Origin: DATCBF01 sp964401995
GTDB taxonomy: Bacteria > Actinomycetota > Thermoleophilia > Solirubrobacterales > 70-9
Direction: 5' to 3'
Assembly (NCBI GenBank): GCA_964401995.1
Contig: CAYOAP010000001.1
Span: 62,001-126,000 of the forward strand
Length of the DNA stretch: 64,000 nucleotides
Within the stretch, counting starts at the first letter, position 1. Every line of letters begins with the position of its first letter. The notes beneath the pieces are model-generated. The model was given only the letters and a program-made list of their open reading frames with translations. It searched no databases and had not been told where the DNA came from. Both the position numbers and the translations under genes were made by a program. This document shows positions 1 through 8,865 of this stretch, in pieces.

Positions 1-2007
1 ACCTCTTGATCCGCCAGATTGCCGTTCTGCCCTCAGGCAAGATCCTCGCCGCCGGTTCGACCGCATATTTCTACGGCACGCACCAGCAGGAAGACCAGAT
101 CGCATTGGCCCGGCTCAACCCCGACGGCACTCTCGACCATGGGTTCGGCAACGGCGGGGTCGTCAAATTGAGGAGCGACGACGGTGTCATCGGGGAAAGG
201 CTGAAAGGCGTCGTCCCCCAGGGAGGCGAAGGGGTGGTGGTCGTCACCGACGAACTCGTCGTCAAGCTCGCAGCCGATGGCAAACTCGATCCGAGCTACG
301 GGACCGCGGGAGCAGCAGACCTCGCGCCGGCTTCCTTGGCCGATGTCCGGCGACAGGCTCGTCCTGGCCGGAGACACGGGGACGAGGATGTGTTGCAGCG
401 GCTCCGATGCCGACGATTTCTTCGTCGCCCACCTCGGCCCCGAAGGCAGGCTGGACCCGGCTTTCGCCGGCGGCGCAGGTATCGCGAAGGTCGACGGCGG
501 CGGGGCAGACGAAGCCAATGTGGTGCTCTGGGGAGCGGATGAATCGGTGCTCGTCGGCGGCAGCGCCACCGCGATGGATTCCACCTGCCGGCTGGTCCCC
601 GGTTGCCTCGCCAGGCCGGCGCTCGCCCGCTTCACTGCCGCAGGCAATCCTGATCCGAGCTTCGGCAAAGGCGGGCTGTTCACGATCGACTCGCTGGCGG
701 GGGCGGATCCCTACGGCGATGGCGTGCTTGATCTGATCCCGCACCATGGTGGGGGAGTGATCGCTGCCGGCGGTGGCGGCCCCGGAGGATCCGTCGCCTT
801 CCTCGCCGCCGTGAGCGCCAAAGGCGTCCTCGAACAGGATTTCGGAACGGGCGGCATCATCCAGGAACGAAGCCCCGAGCCCAGCGAGCAGATCGGCACG
901 CCGGCGCTGGCCGTCACCTCCGACGGGAAGATTCTCGCCGCCGACTGGAACAACGCCGGCGCCGGTTACGGCGCCCCCTCGGTCATTCGCTACAGCTCGA
1001 AGGGAAAGGTCGACCATAGCTTCGGCGCCGGCAAGGGCTACGTGCAGAGTTCGGGCACGGATAATGCGGTCGCCTTGGCCGTCGACAAAGCAGGCGGCAG
1101 CGCCCTGCTGACCAACCCTGGCACCGTTTCGCGGTTCACGCCGGGTGGAAGGGTCGACCCTCGCTTCGCCAAAGGGGGTTCCGTCACCCTTAAATCAGCC
1201 CCCGCCCACTTCCGGGCAATCGCCGTGTTGCCGGAAGGGAGGACCCTGGTGGCTGGGACAACCGACTGGCTTGGCGGCCGGTCACAGATGCTGGTCGCGC
1301 GTCTGTTGCCCAATGGGCGCCTCGACCCGGCCTTCGGTCGCCACGGATATGCGACGGTCGGCTGCCGGCACGGCGACAGATGCAAAGCAAATCGGATCCT
1401 GGTCCAGGGCGACGGCCGCATCTTGCTGGCAGGAAGGGTTCTCGGCAGTCATCGTGGCATCGGGCGCTACAGCGAAGAATCGAGCCGCATGGCGCTGGCG
1501 CGCCTGATGCCGAACGGCGCGCCGGACCGCAGCTTCGGGCACGACGGGCTCGCGACCCTCCGGGTGAGCAGCCATAGCGAAGCGAACGCGCTGGCCATCG
1601 TCCCCGGCGGGATCGTCGTGGCCGGCTGGGGTCTTTCGCGCTCCGGTTCAATCGGCGTGCTGGCCCGCTTTCGCTTCGACGGCAGCCTCGACCGCGGCTT
1701 CGGCAAGGCGGGCCTCGTTCGCGCCTTTCCGCGAAAATCGGGGATACCGACCGAAATCCTGCCGACCCGCCGACGCATCCTTGTCGTCACCAGGGGCCCC
1801 AGGCCGGTCGTCCTCGACTTCGGCCGAGACGGGCATCTTGATCGCGGTTATCGCCGACTCCCGAAACGGGTGCTGATGCCGCGCCTGGTCTCGGGACCGA
1901 CGGCTGCGCTGCAGCACGGCAAGGTCGTCTTGGCCTGGACGCAGAGCCGTCGGCCGCGGAGCAGTTTCCCGATCACGCTGAGGCTGACTCGACTCTCCGA
2001 TCGCTGA
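1..2007 (+). CDS. delta-60 repeat beta-propeller protein, 5'-partial and frameshifted
   Basis: The reading frame is open from the left edge, so the true start lies outside the window. The protein is built from repeats of about 50-60 residues, each with a 'LAxLxPDGxLDxxFGxGG' core and a following 'xxDGKILxAG' strand. These are typical of delta-60 (NHL/PQQ-like) beta-propellers, usually secreted in this lineage. The first part reads in frame 3 (3-~340) and the rest in frame 1 (277-2007), so the frame changes by +1 between about 310 and 350. The repeat pattern resumes directly afterwards with SGDRLVLAGD. This is either a sequencing or assembly indel or a recent pseudogene. No enzymatic function is implied; ligand and role are unknown. 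Confidence 0.75.
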
Positions 2008-2044
2008 CGGGCCCGTGGCGAGGTTCGGCGTTCTGTGTCGGGGA

Positions 2045-2050
2045 TAGGGT
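2045..2050 (+). promoter_or_regulatory. -10 hexamer of leaderless gene at 2058
   Basis: TAGGGT ends 7 nt before GTG 2058. No Shine-Dalgarno lies between, so the mRNA should begin at the start codon. Confidence 0.7.
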
Positions 2051-2057
2051 CCGTGGC

Positions 2058-2921
2058 GTGCCTGGCTCTGAACCCTCCCCTCCGGCGCCGGGAATCGAGA
2101 AGCCGAAGCGCTTCCGGCCCAAGTTTCACTACGAGCTGCTCGTCTGCGGCGCCCGCGGGCACCTGCTGATCGGGACCGATGTCGCCGTGGTGCGGGCGCA
2201 GGACTCGGTCGTCGTCCGTGAGGACGGCGGCGTCCGCTGGCACCGCTGCCTGCGCTGTGACAGCTGGCTGCCGCTGTCGCCGCCCGCGGACGCGCCGCTG
2301 CCCTGCCTTCCCCCGCTTGAGCAGATCCCGGTGCCGGTCCGTGGCCGCCCGCTGCGCGACAAAATCGTCCTGCGGGCGATCGCGATCGACCGCGCCCTCC
2401 ACTTCGTCGTGCTCGCCTTTCTTGCCGTGCTCGTCTTCTTCGTCGCCGCCCATCAGCACGAACTCCAGCACCGCTTCTATCGCGTCCTTGCCGACATCCA
2501 GGGCGAAATCGGGGGCGGGTCCACGCAGGCAGGTGAGCACACCGGGATCCTCCATGACCTCGACGAGCTGTTCACGCTGAAGTCGTCCACCTTGCATGTG
2601 CTCGGCATCGCGATTTTTGTCTACGCGCTGGTCGAGGGCGCCGAGGCGGTCGGGCTCTGGTACCAGCAGCGCTGGGCTGAGTACCTGACCTTCATCGCGA
2701 CGGCGCTGTTCCTGCCGCTGGAGGTTTACGAGCTGACGACCACCGTCTCGCCGTTCAAGGTCGCGGCGCTGCTGATCAACCTCGCGATCCTCGTCTATCT
2801 GGTCTCCGCCAAGCGGTTGTTCGGCTTCCGTGGCGGCATCGCGGCTGAGGAGGCCGCTCACGAGCGTGATGTCGGCTGGCCGGCGCTTAAGCGGACCGAG
2901 CCCGGGATAGGGTCACCGTGA
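2058..2921 (+). CDS. DUF2127 family membrane protein with N-terminal Cys motif
   Basis: 287 residues. The C-terminal two thirds carry about four hydrophobic segments (roughly 113-131, 178-200, 208-225, 235-252) in the arrangement of the DUF2127 family of inner-membrane proteins, whose function is unknown. The N-terminal ~95 residues are soluble and include a CLRC motif (64-67) with Cys30 and His62 nearby, which could form a small metal site; that is inference. Start GTG 2058 is chosen because a TAGGGT box sits exactly 7 nt upstream. Its TGA overlaps the start region of the next gene. Family assignment is good; role unknown. Confidence 0.75.
   Translation: MPGSEPSPPAPGIEKPKRFRPKFHYELLVCGARGHLLIGTDVAVVRAQDSVVVREDGGVRWHRCLRCDSWLPLSPPADAPLPCLPPLEQIPVPVRGRPLRDKIVLRAIAIDRALHFVVLAFLAVLVFFVAAHQHELQHRFYRVLADIQGEIGGGSTQAGEHTGILHDLDELFTLKSSTLHVLGIAIFVYALVEGAEAVGLWYQQRWAEYLTFIATALFLPLEVYELTTTVSPFKVAALLINLAILVYLVSAKRLFGFRGGIAAEEAAHERDVGWPALKRTEPGIGSP
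2908..2913 (+). promoter_or_regulatory. -10 hexamer of leaderless gene at 2921
   Basis: TAGGGT ends 7 nt before ATG 2921. The same spacing favours ATG 2921 over the in-frame GTG at 2918. The box lies inside the end of the upstream gene. Confidence 0.7.
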
Positions 2922-3568
2922 TGGCAAAGCTCAGGCTCGACATCTCGATCTCGCTCGACGGCTTCGTCGCCGGGCCCAACCAGAGCGAGGAGCACCCGCT
3001 TGGCGAAGGCGGGATGCAGCTGCACGAGTGGGTCTTCCCGCTTGCCGCCTGGCGTGAGCCTCATGGCCGGGAGGGTGGCGAGGTCAACGCCAGCACGCCA
3101 GTAGTCGAGGAATCTGTTGCCAACATCGGTGCGACGATCATGGGCCGCAGCATGTTCGGCGGCGGTCCCGGTGCTTGGGGCGATGATCCCTGGGACGGTT
3201 GGTGGGGCGACGATCCGCCCTTCCACACGCCTGTCTTCGTCCTCACCCACCACGAGCGCGAGCCGCTGGAAAAGCAGGGTGGGACCACGTTCACCTTTGT
3301 CACCAACGGCATCGAGTCGGCGCTGGAGCAGGCCAAGGAGGCCGCGGCGGGCAAGGACGTCAAGCTCGGCGGCGGCGCCGACGTCGCCCAGCAGTACCTG
3401 AAGGCGGGTCTGCTCGACGAGCTGCAGCTCAACGTCGTCCCCGTCCTGCTCGGCGATGGCGCCCGGCTCTTCGACAACCTCGACGGCGCCGAGGTCGAGC
3501 TGACTCCGGTTCAGGTAGTCGACGCGCCGGGGGTAACGCACCTCAGGTACAGCGCCGCGAGTCCATAG
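2921..3568 (+). CDS. dihydrofolate reductase-family protein (RibD C-terminal fold)
   Basis: 215 residues beginning MAKLRLDISISLDGFVAG, the usual N-terminus of the RibD C-terminal/DHFR-like family. The second half carries the expected GGGADVAQQYLKAGLLDEL helix and the VVPVLLGDGARLF strand. These proteins are NAD(P)H-dependent reductases of mostly unknown substrate; few are true folate enzymes. The protein is cytoplasmic with no signal or membrane segment. Its TAG stop forms the first three bases of the -10 box of the following gene. Confidence 0.85.
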   Translation: MAKLRLDISISLDGFVAGPNQSEEHPLGEGGMQLHEWVFPLAAWREPHGREGGEVNASTPVVEESVANIGATIMGRSMFGGGPGAWGDDPWDGWWGDDPPFHTPVFVLTHHEREPLEKQGGTTFTFVTNGIESALEQAKEAAAGKDVKLGGGADVAQQYLKAGLLDELQLNVVPVLLGDGARLFDNLDGAEVELTPVQVVDAPGVTHLRYSAASP

Positions 3569-3571
3569 GAT
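3566..3571 (+). promoter_or_regulatory. -10 hexamer overlapping upstream stop, for gene at 3578
   Basis: TAGGAT ends 6 nt before ATG 3578. Its TAG is also the stop codon of the reductase gene. Confidence 0.65.
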
Positions 3572-3577
3572 CGGGCG

Positions 3578-4015
3578 ATGAAGCCCGTCACCGTCTCGAC
3601 CGCCGTGGCGAAGTCGCCGCAGGAGACCTCCGACTTCCTCGCGACGATGTCCAACCACGAGAGCTTCATGGGCCAGATGCTGGTCGACTGGAAATTCTCC
3701 GGGCCGAAGCAGGGTGTCGGTGCCGAGGCCTATGCCAGGGCCAACACCAAAGGCTCACAGGACTGGACCGACTTCAAGATCGTCGAGGCCGGGCCGGGCA
3801 AGGTCGTCGTCGAAGCCGAGAGCGCCGGCGGCAAGCGCAGCGTGCGCCACAGCTACACGCTCGCCGAGCAGCCGGGCGGCGGCACCAAGGTCAGCCTTGA
3901 GCTCGACTGGCTGAAGATGTCGAAAACCGACCGGCTCAGCCCGCCGCTGGCGCGAGCGTTCGCTCGCCGCCCCTACGCCAAGGCGCTGCGGCGGCTCGCC
4001 AAGCAGCTCTCCTAG
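3578..4015 (+). CDS. SRPBCC (START-like) family protein
   Basis: 145 residues with the polyketide cyclase/START-like layout. An N-terminal strand (KPVTVSTAVAKSPQETSDFLA) is followed by alternating short strands and a long C-terminal amphipathic helix ending in a basic tail. The fold binds hydrophobic ligands in a cavity; ligand and partner cannot be told from sequence. It is probably cytoplasmic. Only 4 nt separate it from the carboxylase gene downstream, so the two may be co-transcribed. The family call is solid but functionally uninformative. Confidence 0.75.
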   Translation: MKPVTVSTAVAKSPQETSDFLATMSNHESFMGQMLVDWKFSGPKQGVGAEAYARANTKGSQDWTDFKIVEAGPGKVVVEAESAGGKRSVRHSYTLAEQPGGGTKVSLELDWLKMSKTDRLSPPLARAFARRPYAKALRRLAKQLS

Positions 4016-4019
4016 GGCG

Positions 4020-5573
4020 ATGGAGCGCGGCGACCTGGACGAGCTGCTCGCCCGCCGCGCCCTGACCGAGGACGCGGCAAGGGAGGAGGCGGTCGATCGC
4101 CGCCACGCCGGCGGCGGGCGGACCGCGCGCGAGAACATCGCCGACCTTGTCGACCCCGGCTCGCTGGTCGAGTACGGCCGCTTCGCGATCGCCGCCCAGC
4201 GCGGCCGGCGCGAGGTCCAGGACCTGATCGAGCGCACGCCGGCCGATGGCCTCGTCGCCGGCACCGCCCGCATCAACGGCGACCTCTTCGGCGCGGGCGG
4301 CGCCTGCGCGGTCCTCTCCTACGACTACACGGTGCTGGCCGGAACCCAGGGCGCGCTCGGCCACCGCAAGAAGGACCGGCTCTTCGAGCTGATCGAGCGG
4401 ATGCGGCTGCCGACCGTCTTCTTCGCCGAGGGCGGGGGAGGGCGGCCCGGCGACACCGATTACCCGGTGGTCTCGGCGCTCGACACGCGGGCCTTCGCCC
4501 TCTGGGCGAAGCTCTCCGGGTTGGTGCCGCGGATCGCGGTCGTCGCCGGCCGCTGCTTCGCCGGTAACGCGGTGATCGCCGGCTGCTCCGACCTGATCGT
4601 CGCCACCGAGAACTCTTCGCTGGGGATGGGCGGGCCGGCGATGATCGAGGGCGGTGGCCTCGGCAAGGTCGACCCCGACGAGGTCGGGCCGATCGCGATG
4701 CAGGCGCCGAACGGGGTGGTCGACGTCGTCGTCGCCGACGAGGCGTCCGCCACCGCCGCGGCGAAGCGTCTGCTCGCCTACTTCCAGGGCGCGACGCCGC
4801 CCGGCCCGGCGCCCGACCAGACCCAGCTGCGTGATCTCGTGCCCGAGCGCCAGCGCCGCGCCTACGCGGTGCAGCCGATCGTCGAGACGCTCGCCGACGA
4901 GGGCTCGGCCACCTGGCTGCGAGAGCGCTTCGCGCCGGAGATGGCGACGGCCCTGATCCGGATCGAGGGCCGCCCGCTCGGCGTGATCGCCAACGACACC
5001 CGCCACATGGCCGGGGCGATCACTAGTGACGCCGCCGACAAGGCGTCGCGCTTCATGCAGCTCTGCGACGCCTTCGGCCTGCCGATCGTCTCGCTGGTCG
5101 ACACCCCGGGGATGATGGTCGGGCCCAAAGCAGAGGCGACCGGACTGGTCCGCCACACCTCGCGCCTGCTGGTCACCGGCGCCGCGCTCCGCGTCCCCTT
5201 CGTCGCCATCGTCCTGCGCCGCGGCTACGGCCTCGGCGCGCAGGCGATGGTCGCCGGCAGCCTGCACGAGCCGCTGCTGACGCTCGCCTGGCCCAGCGCC
5301 CACCTCGGCCCGATGGGGCTGGAAGGAGCGGTCAAGCTGGCCCTGCGCAAGGAGCTGGAGGCGATCGCCGACGAGGCCGAACGCGAGCAGCGTGTCCGCG
5401 ACCTCACCGCCGCCGCCGAAGACAATGCCAAGGCGCTCAACGCGGCGGCCCTGTTCGAGATCGACGACGTGATCGACCCGGCCGAGACCCGCGGGCTGAT
5501 CGCTTCGACCTTGGCCGCCGCGCGGCAGCCGAGCGAGCCATCGGCCGGCCGAAGGTTCGTCGACACTTGGTAA
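4020..5573 (+). CDS. acyl-CoA carboxylase carboxyltransferase (beta-type) subunit
   Basis: 517 residues, the usual length for biotin-dependent acyl-CoA carboxyltransferase beta subunits such as AccD/PccB/MccB. It contains both crotonase-like halves. The N-half has RTARENIADLVDPGSLVEYG and the glycine-rich FFAEGGGGRPGD region; the C-half has the LVDTPGMMVGP and RRGYGLGAQAMVAGS oxyanion-hole motifs. It transfers carboxyl from carboxy-biotin to an acyl-CoA; the substrate (acetyl, propionyl, methylcrotonyl) cannot be fixed. No biotin carboxylase or BCCP gene is in the window, so its partner is encoded elsewhere. ATG 4020 follows the upstream stop by 4 nt. Confidence 0.85.
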   Translation: MERGDLDELLARRALTEDAAREEAVDRRHAGGGRTARENIADLVDPGSLVEYGRFAIAAQRGRREVQDLIERTPADGLVAGTARINGDLFGAGGACAVLSYDYTVLAGTQGALGHRKKDRLFELIERMRLPTVFFAEGGGGRPGDTDYPVVSALDTRAFALWAKLSGLVPRIAVVAGRCFAGNAVIAGCSDLIVATENSSLGMGGPAMIEGGGLGKVDPDEVGPIAMQAPNGVVDVVVADEASATAAAKRLLAYFQGATPPGPAPDQTQLRDLVPERQRRAYAVQPIVETLADEGSATWLRERFAPEMATALIRIEGRPLGVIANDTRHMAGAITSDAADKASRFMQLCDAFGLPIVSLVDTPGMMVGPKAEATGLVRHTSRLLVTGAALRVPFVAIVLRRGYGLGAQAMVAGSLHEPLLTLAWPSAHLGPMGLEGAVKLALRKELEAIADEAEREQRVRDLTAAAEDNAKALNAAALFEIDDVIDPAETRGLIASTLAAARQPSEPSAGRRFVDTW

Positions 5574-5646
5574 CGACTTACCGCCGCCGGCCTGGGTAAA
5601 TTGCACGATCGCTAGCGACCCAGGAGACACTCGGCGCAACTCGGAG

Positions 5647-7089
5647 TTGCCGCCGCATGTGATCTTGATCTTCGGGGCGACCGGCGACTTGGCGCGCCGC
5701 AAGCTCTTGCCCGGGTTGCTGCGGCTCTCCCAGGCGGGCCTGCTGCCGGCCTTCAAGATCGTCGGCGTCTCGATGGAGGAGATCGACGACAACGAGTTCC
5801 GCCGCATCGCCGAGGCGGCCTGCGCCGAGTTCTCCCGCCACCCGATCGGCGAGCGCGAGTGGCAGGAATTCGCCAGCCGCCTCGTCTACGTGCCGCACTC
5901 GACTGCGATCGCCGGCATCACCGAGGCGGTCGCCAAGGCCGAAAACGAGCTTGGGCCCGATACCGGCCTGCTCCACTACCTGAGCGTGCCGCCGGCCGCG
6001 GCGGCCGATGTCGTCCACCTGCTCAACGTCTGCGGGCTGATCGAGCGCTCGCGGGTGATCATGGAGAAGCCCTTCGGCACCGACCTGGCCAGCGCCCGAC
6101 GGCTCAACGAGATCGTCCACGAGGTTCTGCGCGAGGAGCAGATCTTCCGCATCGACCACTTCCTCGGCAAGGAGGCGGCGCAGAACATCCTCGCCTTGCG
6201 CTTCGCCAACGGACTCTTCGAGCCGATCTGGAACCGTGACCACATCAGCCACATCCAGATCGACGTGCCGGAGTCGCTCAGCGTCGGCTCGCGGGCCGGC
6301 TTCTATGAGAAGACGGGCGCCTACCGCGACATGGTCGTCACCCACCTGCTGCAGATTCTCGCCTTCGTCGCGATGGAGCCGCCGACGGCGCTCAGCTCGG
6401 AGCCGATCACCGAGGAGAAGAACAAGGTCTTCCGCTCGCTGCGGCCGCTGGACCCGGCCCGCGTCGTCCGTGGCCAGTACGAGGGCTACCGCTCCGAGCC
6501 GGGAGTGGCCGCCGATTCGGAGACTGAGACCTTCATCGCCCTGCGCTGTGAGGTCGACAACTGGCGCTGGAGCGGGGTGCCGTTCTACTTGCGGACCGGC
6601 AAGCGGATGGCCGAGAGCGGCCGGATCATCTCGATCGCCTTTCGCGAGCCGCCGCAGAGCATGTTCCCCAGCAACTCCCGGGTCGGCGATTTCGGCCCCG
6701 ACCACCTCACCTTCGACCTCGACGAGTCCTCGCGGGTCTCGCTCTCCTTCTACGGCAAGAGCCCCGGCATGGGGATGGTGCTCGACAAGGCCAGCATGCA
6801 GTTCTCGCTCGACGAAACCGGTCGTCGCGGCGACACCCTGGAGGCCTATGAGCGGCTGATCCGCGACGCGATGGCCGGCGACCACACCCTGTTCACGACG
6901 GCCCGCGACATCGAGCGGCTCTGGGAGGTCTCGGCGCCGCTGCTTGAGCAGGGGCCGCCGGCTCTGCCCTATCCAGCCGGGTCCTGGGGCCCGGCTGTGA
7001 TCGACGAGCTGATCGAGCCGTACACCTGGCGCCTGCCCTTCGCCCGCCGCTGGCGCGAGAGTGCGCCAAGCGCGCCGGTGGCGCCATAG
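5647..7089 (+). CDS. zwf: glucose-6-phosphate 1-dehydrogenase
   Basis: 480 residues. The N-terminal Rossmann motif GATGDLARRK (about 10-19) and the active-site signature RIDHFLGKE (about 168-176) identify G6PD. The enzyme oxidises glucose-6-phosphate to 6-phosphogluconolactone with NAD(P)+ in the oxidative pentose phosphate pathway. The last ~300 residues match the G6PD C-terminal domain. The annotated start is TTG 5647; the conserved region begins within a few codons, so it cannot be far off. It is followed 2 nt later by the K+ channel gene. No 6-phosphogluconate dehydrogenase is adjacent. Confidence 0.92.
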   Translation: MPPHVILIFGATGDLARRKLLPGLLRLSQAGLLPAFKIVGVSMEEIDDNEFRRIAEAACAEFSRHPIGEREWQEFASRLVYVPHSTAIAGITEAVAKAENELGPDTGLLHYLSVPPAAAADVVHLLNVCGLIERSRVIMEKPFGTDLASARRLNEIVHEVLREEQIFRIDHFLGKEAAQNILALRFANGLFEPIWNRDHISHIQIDVPESLSVGSRAGFYEKTGAYRDMVVTHLLQILAFVAMEPPTALSSEPITEEKNKVFRSLRPLDPARVVRGQYEGYRSEPGVAADSETETFIALRCEVDNWRWSGVPFYLRTGKRMAESGRIISIAFREPPQSMFPSNSRVGDFGPDHLTFDLDESSRVSLSFYGKSPGMGMVLDKASMQFSLDETGRRGDTLEAYERLIRDAMAGDHTLFTTARDIERLWEVSAPLLEQGPPALPYPAGSWGPAVIDELIEPYTWRLPFARRWRESAPSAPVAP

Positions 7090-7091
7090 CT

Positions 7092-8861
7092 TTGGCGGAA
7101 GGCGGCTGCGAGCACTGGCAGGGCCACGTGATCGTGGCCGGGCTGGAGGGGGTCGGGCTGCGGACAGTCGAGCAGCTGCGGGTGGCGGGCGTGCCTGTCG
7201 TCGTGCTTGACGACGACGCCGACCCGCGCATGGTCGCCCTGGTCGAGAGCAAGGGCTGCCCCCACATCCGCAGCGACGGCAACCTTGAGCTGCGGCTGCG
7301 CGAGGCCGGCCTCGCCGGCGCCCGCGCCGTCGTCTGCACCGAGTCCAGCGACCTCCGCAACGTCGAGATCGCCCTGCTCGTGCGGGACATGCGCGAGGAC
7401 ATCCGCGTCGTCGCCCACCTCGACAATCCGACCGTCGGCCGCGCGGTCGAAGAGGCAACCGGCGCCGGCAGCGCGCTCGACGTCGCCGGCCTCTTTGCTC
7501 CCGCGGTCATCGACGCCTGCACCGGGCAGGAGAGCCACGAGGTGAGGCTGGGGGAGGAGCGCTTTGTGGCGGCGGAGGTCATGGTCGAGGAGGGCGGGAC
7601 GCTGCGCACCGCCTTCGGCGACCTGGCCCCGGTCGGTGTCGTCACCGCCGGGGGCGAGCTTGTCGTCTGCCCCGGCCGTGATCACCCTGTGGGGGCGGGC
7701 GATCGGGTCACCGTGCTCGGCAAGCCGGAGGAAGTCGAGGCTGCCGGGGTCGCCGACAGCGCCCACGCCAAACCTGCCCACAGCCTCGGCTGGCGGTTGC
7801 GGCATCGTCTGCGGCGGGTCAAACGCACGTTGGCGGAGCAGTTCGACCGGGCGATCGGGATCACGATCGTCGCCGGGGCCATCCTGCTCACCGTCTCCAC
7901 CGTGGTCCTCCTGATCGGCTACCACAAGCACGACGGCTCTCACCTCTCCGTCCTGCAGGCCTTCTACTTCACGGTCACCACCGTCGCCACGGTCGGCTTC
8001 GGCGATTTCGCCTATGCCGAACAGTCGTCTTGGATGGAGGCCTTTGGCGTGCTTCTCATCGTCCTCGGGACATCGTTTGTGGCGGTGGTTCTCGCCCTGC
8101 TCACCAACGCCCTGGTCAGCCGCCGCATCGAGCAGTCGCTGGGCCAGGGGACGATCCGCGGGATGGAGGATCACGTCGTCCTCGTCGGCCTCGGCGCGGT
8201 CGGCCTGCGCGTGCTCGAAGGGTTGCGGGGGCTCGGCCGCGAGGTTGCAGTGGTCGAGTACGACGAGGGCAACCGCTACGTACAGCACGCCCGCTCGCTC
8301 GGCGTCCCCGTCGTCCACGGCGACGCCACGCTCGGTCAGACCCTGGCTGCCGTCAACATCGCCGAAGCCGGCGCGGTTGCGATCCTGACCAGCGACGATC
8401 TGGTCAACCTCGAGACCGGCCTCGCAGTCAGGGACTCGCTCGGCACACGCTGGAAGGAGGTGCCGGTGGTGTTGCGTGTCTTCGATCGCGCCCTCGGCCA
8501 CCGCCTGGAGAAGACCTTCAACTTTCACCACGTCTGGTCGACTTCGGCCCTTGCCGCGCCCTGGTTCGTGGGTGCTGTGCTGGGCCTTGAGGTGTTGGCG
8601 ACCTTCTACGTGCGCAACCAGCCGTTCTTGGTCGCGCGGCTGACGGTACGCCCCGAAGGCGGCCTGGCGGGCCTGGCGATGCAGCAGCTGTCGGCGCGGA
8701 TCCGCGTGGTCGCGATCACCGGCGCCGACGGAGTGATGGAGCACCCGCCGCGTCGCGATACCCGCTTCGTCGCCGGCGACCAGGCCTATCTGGTCGGCCC
8801 CTATGAGGAGCTGTTGCGGGTGCTTGGCCACGAGCGCGAAGGCAGCCCGCCGGCGCGCTGA
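7092..8861 (+). CDS. K+ channel with RCK/TrkA-N domains before and after the pore
   Basis: 589 residues. An N-terminal NAD-binding-like domain (about 12-190) has a variant glycine motif (GLEGVG). A two-helix pore follows (about 255-345) with a canonical filter TTVATVGFGD near 295-305. A second TrkA-N/RCK domain follows (VVLVGLGAVGLRVLEG, about 358 on) and then a TrkA-C-like C-terminus. RCK domains gate K+ flux in response to nucleotides or ions. RCK both before and after a two-TM pore is less common than pore-RCK-RCK. Start TTG 7092 lies 2 nt after the zwf stop and implies translational coupling. Confidence 0.85.
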   Translation: MAEGGCEHWQGHVIVAGLEGVGLRTVEQLRVAGVPVVVLDDDADPRMVALVESKGCPHIRSDGNLELRLREAGLAGARAVVCTESSDLRNVEIALLVRDMREDIRVVAHLDNPTVGRAVEEATGAGSALDVAGLFAPAVIDACTGQESHEVRLGEERFVAAEVMVEEGGTLRTAFGDLAPVGVVTAGGELVVCPGRDHPVGAGDRVTVLGKPEEVEAAGVADSAHAKPAHSLGWRLRHRLRRVKRTLAEQFDRAIGITIVAGAILLTVSTVVLLIGYHKHDGSHLSVLQAFYFTVTTVATVGFGDFAYAEQSSWMEAFGVLLIVLGTSFVAVVLALLTNALVSRRIEQSLGQGTIRGMEDHVVLVGLGAVGLRVLEGLRGLGREVAVVEYDEGNRYVQHARSLGVPVVHGDATLGQTLAAVNIAEAGAVAILTSDDLVNLETGLAVRDSLGTRWKEVPVVLRVFDRALGHRLEKTFNFHHVWSTSALAAPWFVGAVLGLEVLATFYVRNQPFLVARLTVRPEGGLAGLAMQQLSARIRVVAITGADGVMEHPPRRDTRFVAGDQAYLVGPYEELLRVLGHEREGSPPAR

Positions 8862-8865
8862 CGGT

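Noticed and set aside
3936..5807. Long minus-strand open frame (623 codons) opposite the carboxylase gene
   Set aside because: It is antisense shadow of a high-G+C gene, rich in Arg/Gly/Ala, with no domain. Similar frames at 8803-10341 (+), 31331-32812 (-), 33563-35329 (+), 44195-45904 (+) and 1848-2861 (-) were rejected for the same reason.
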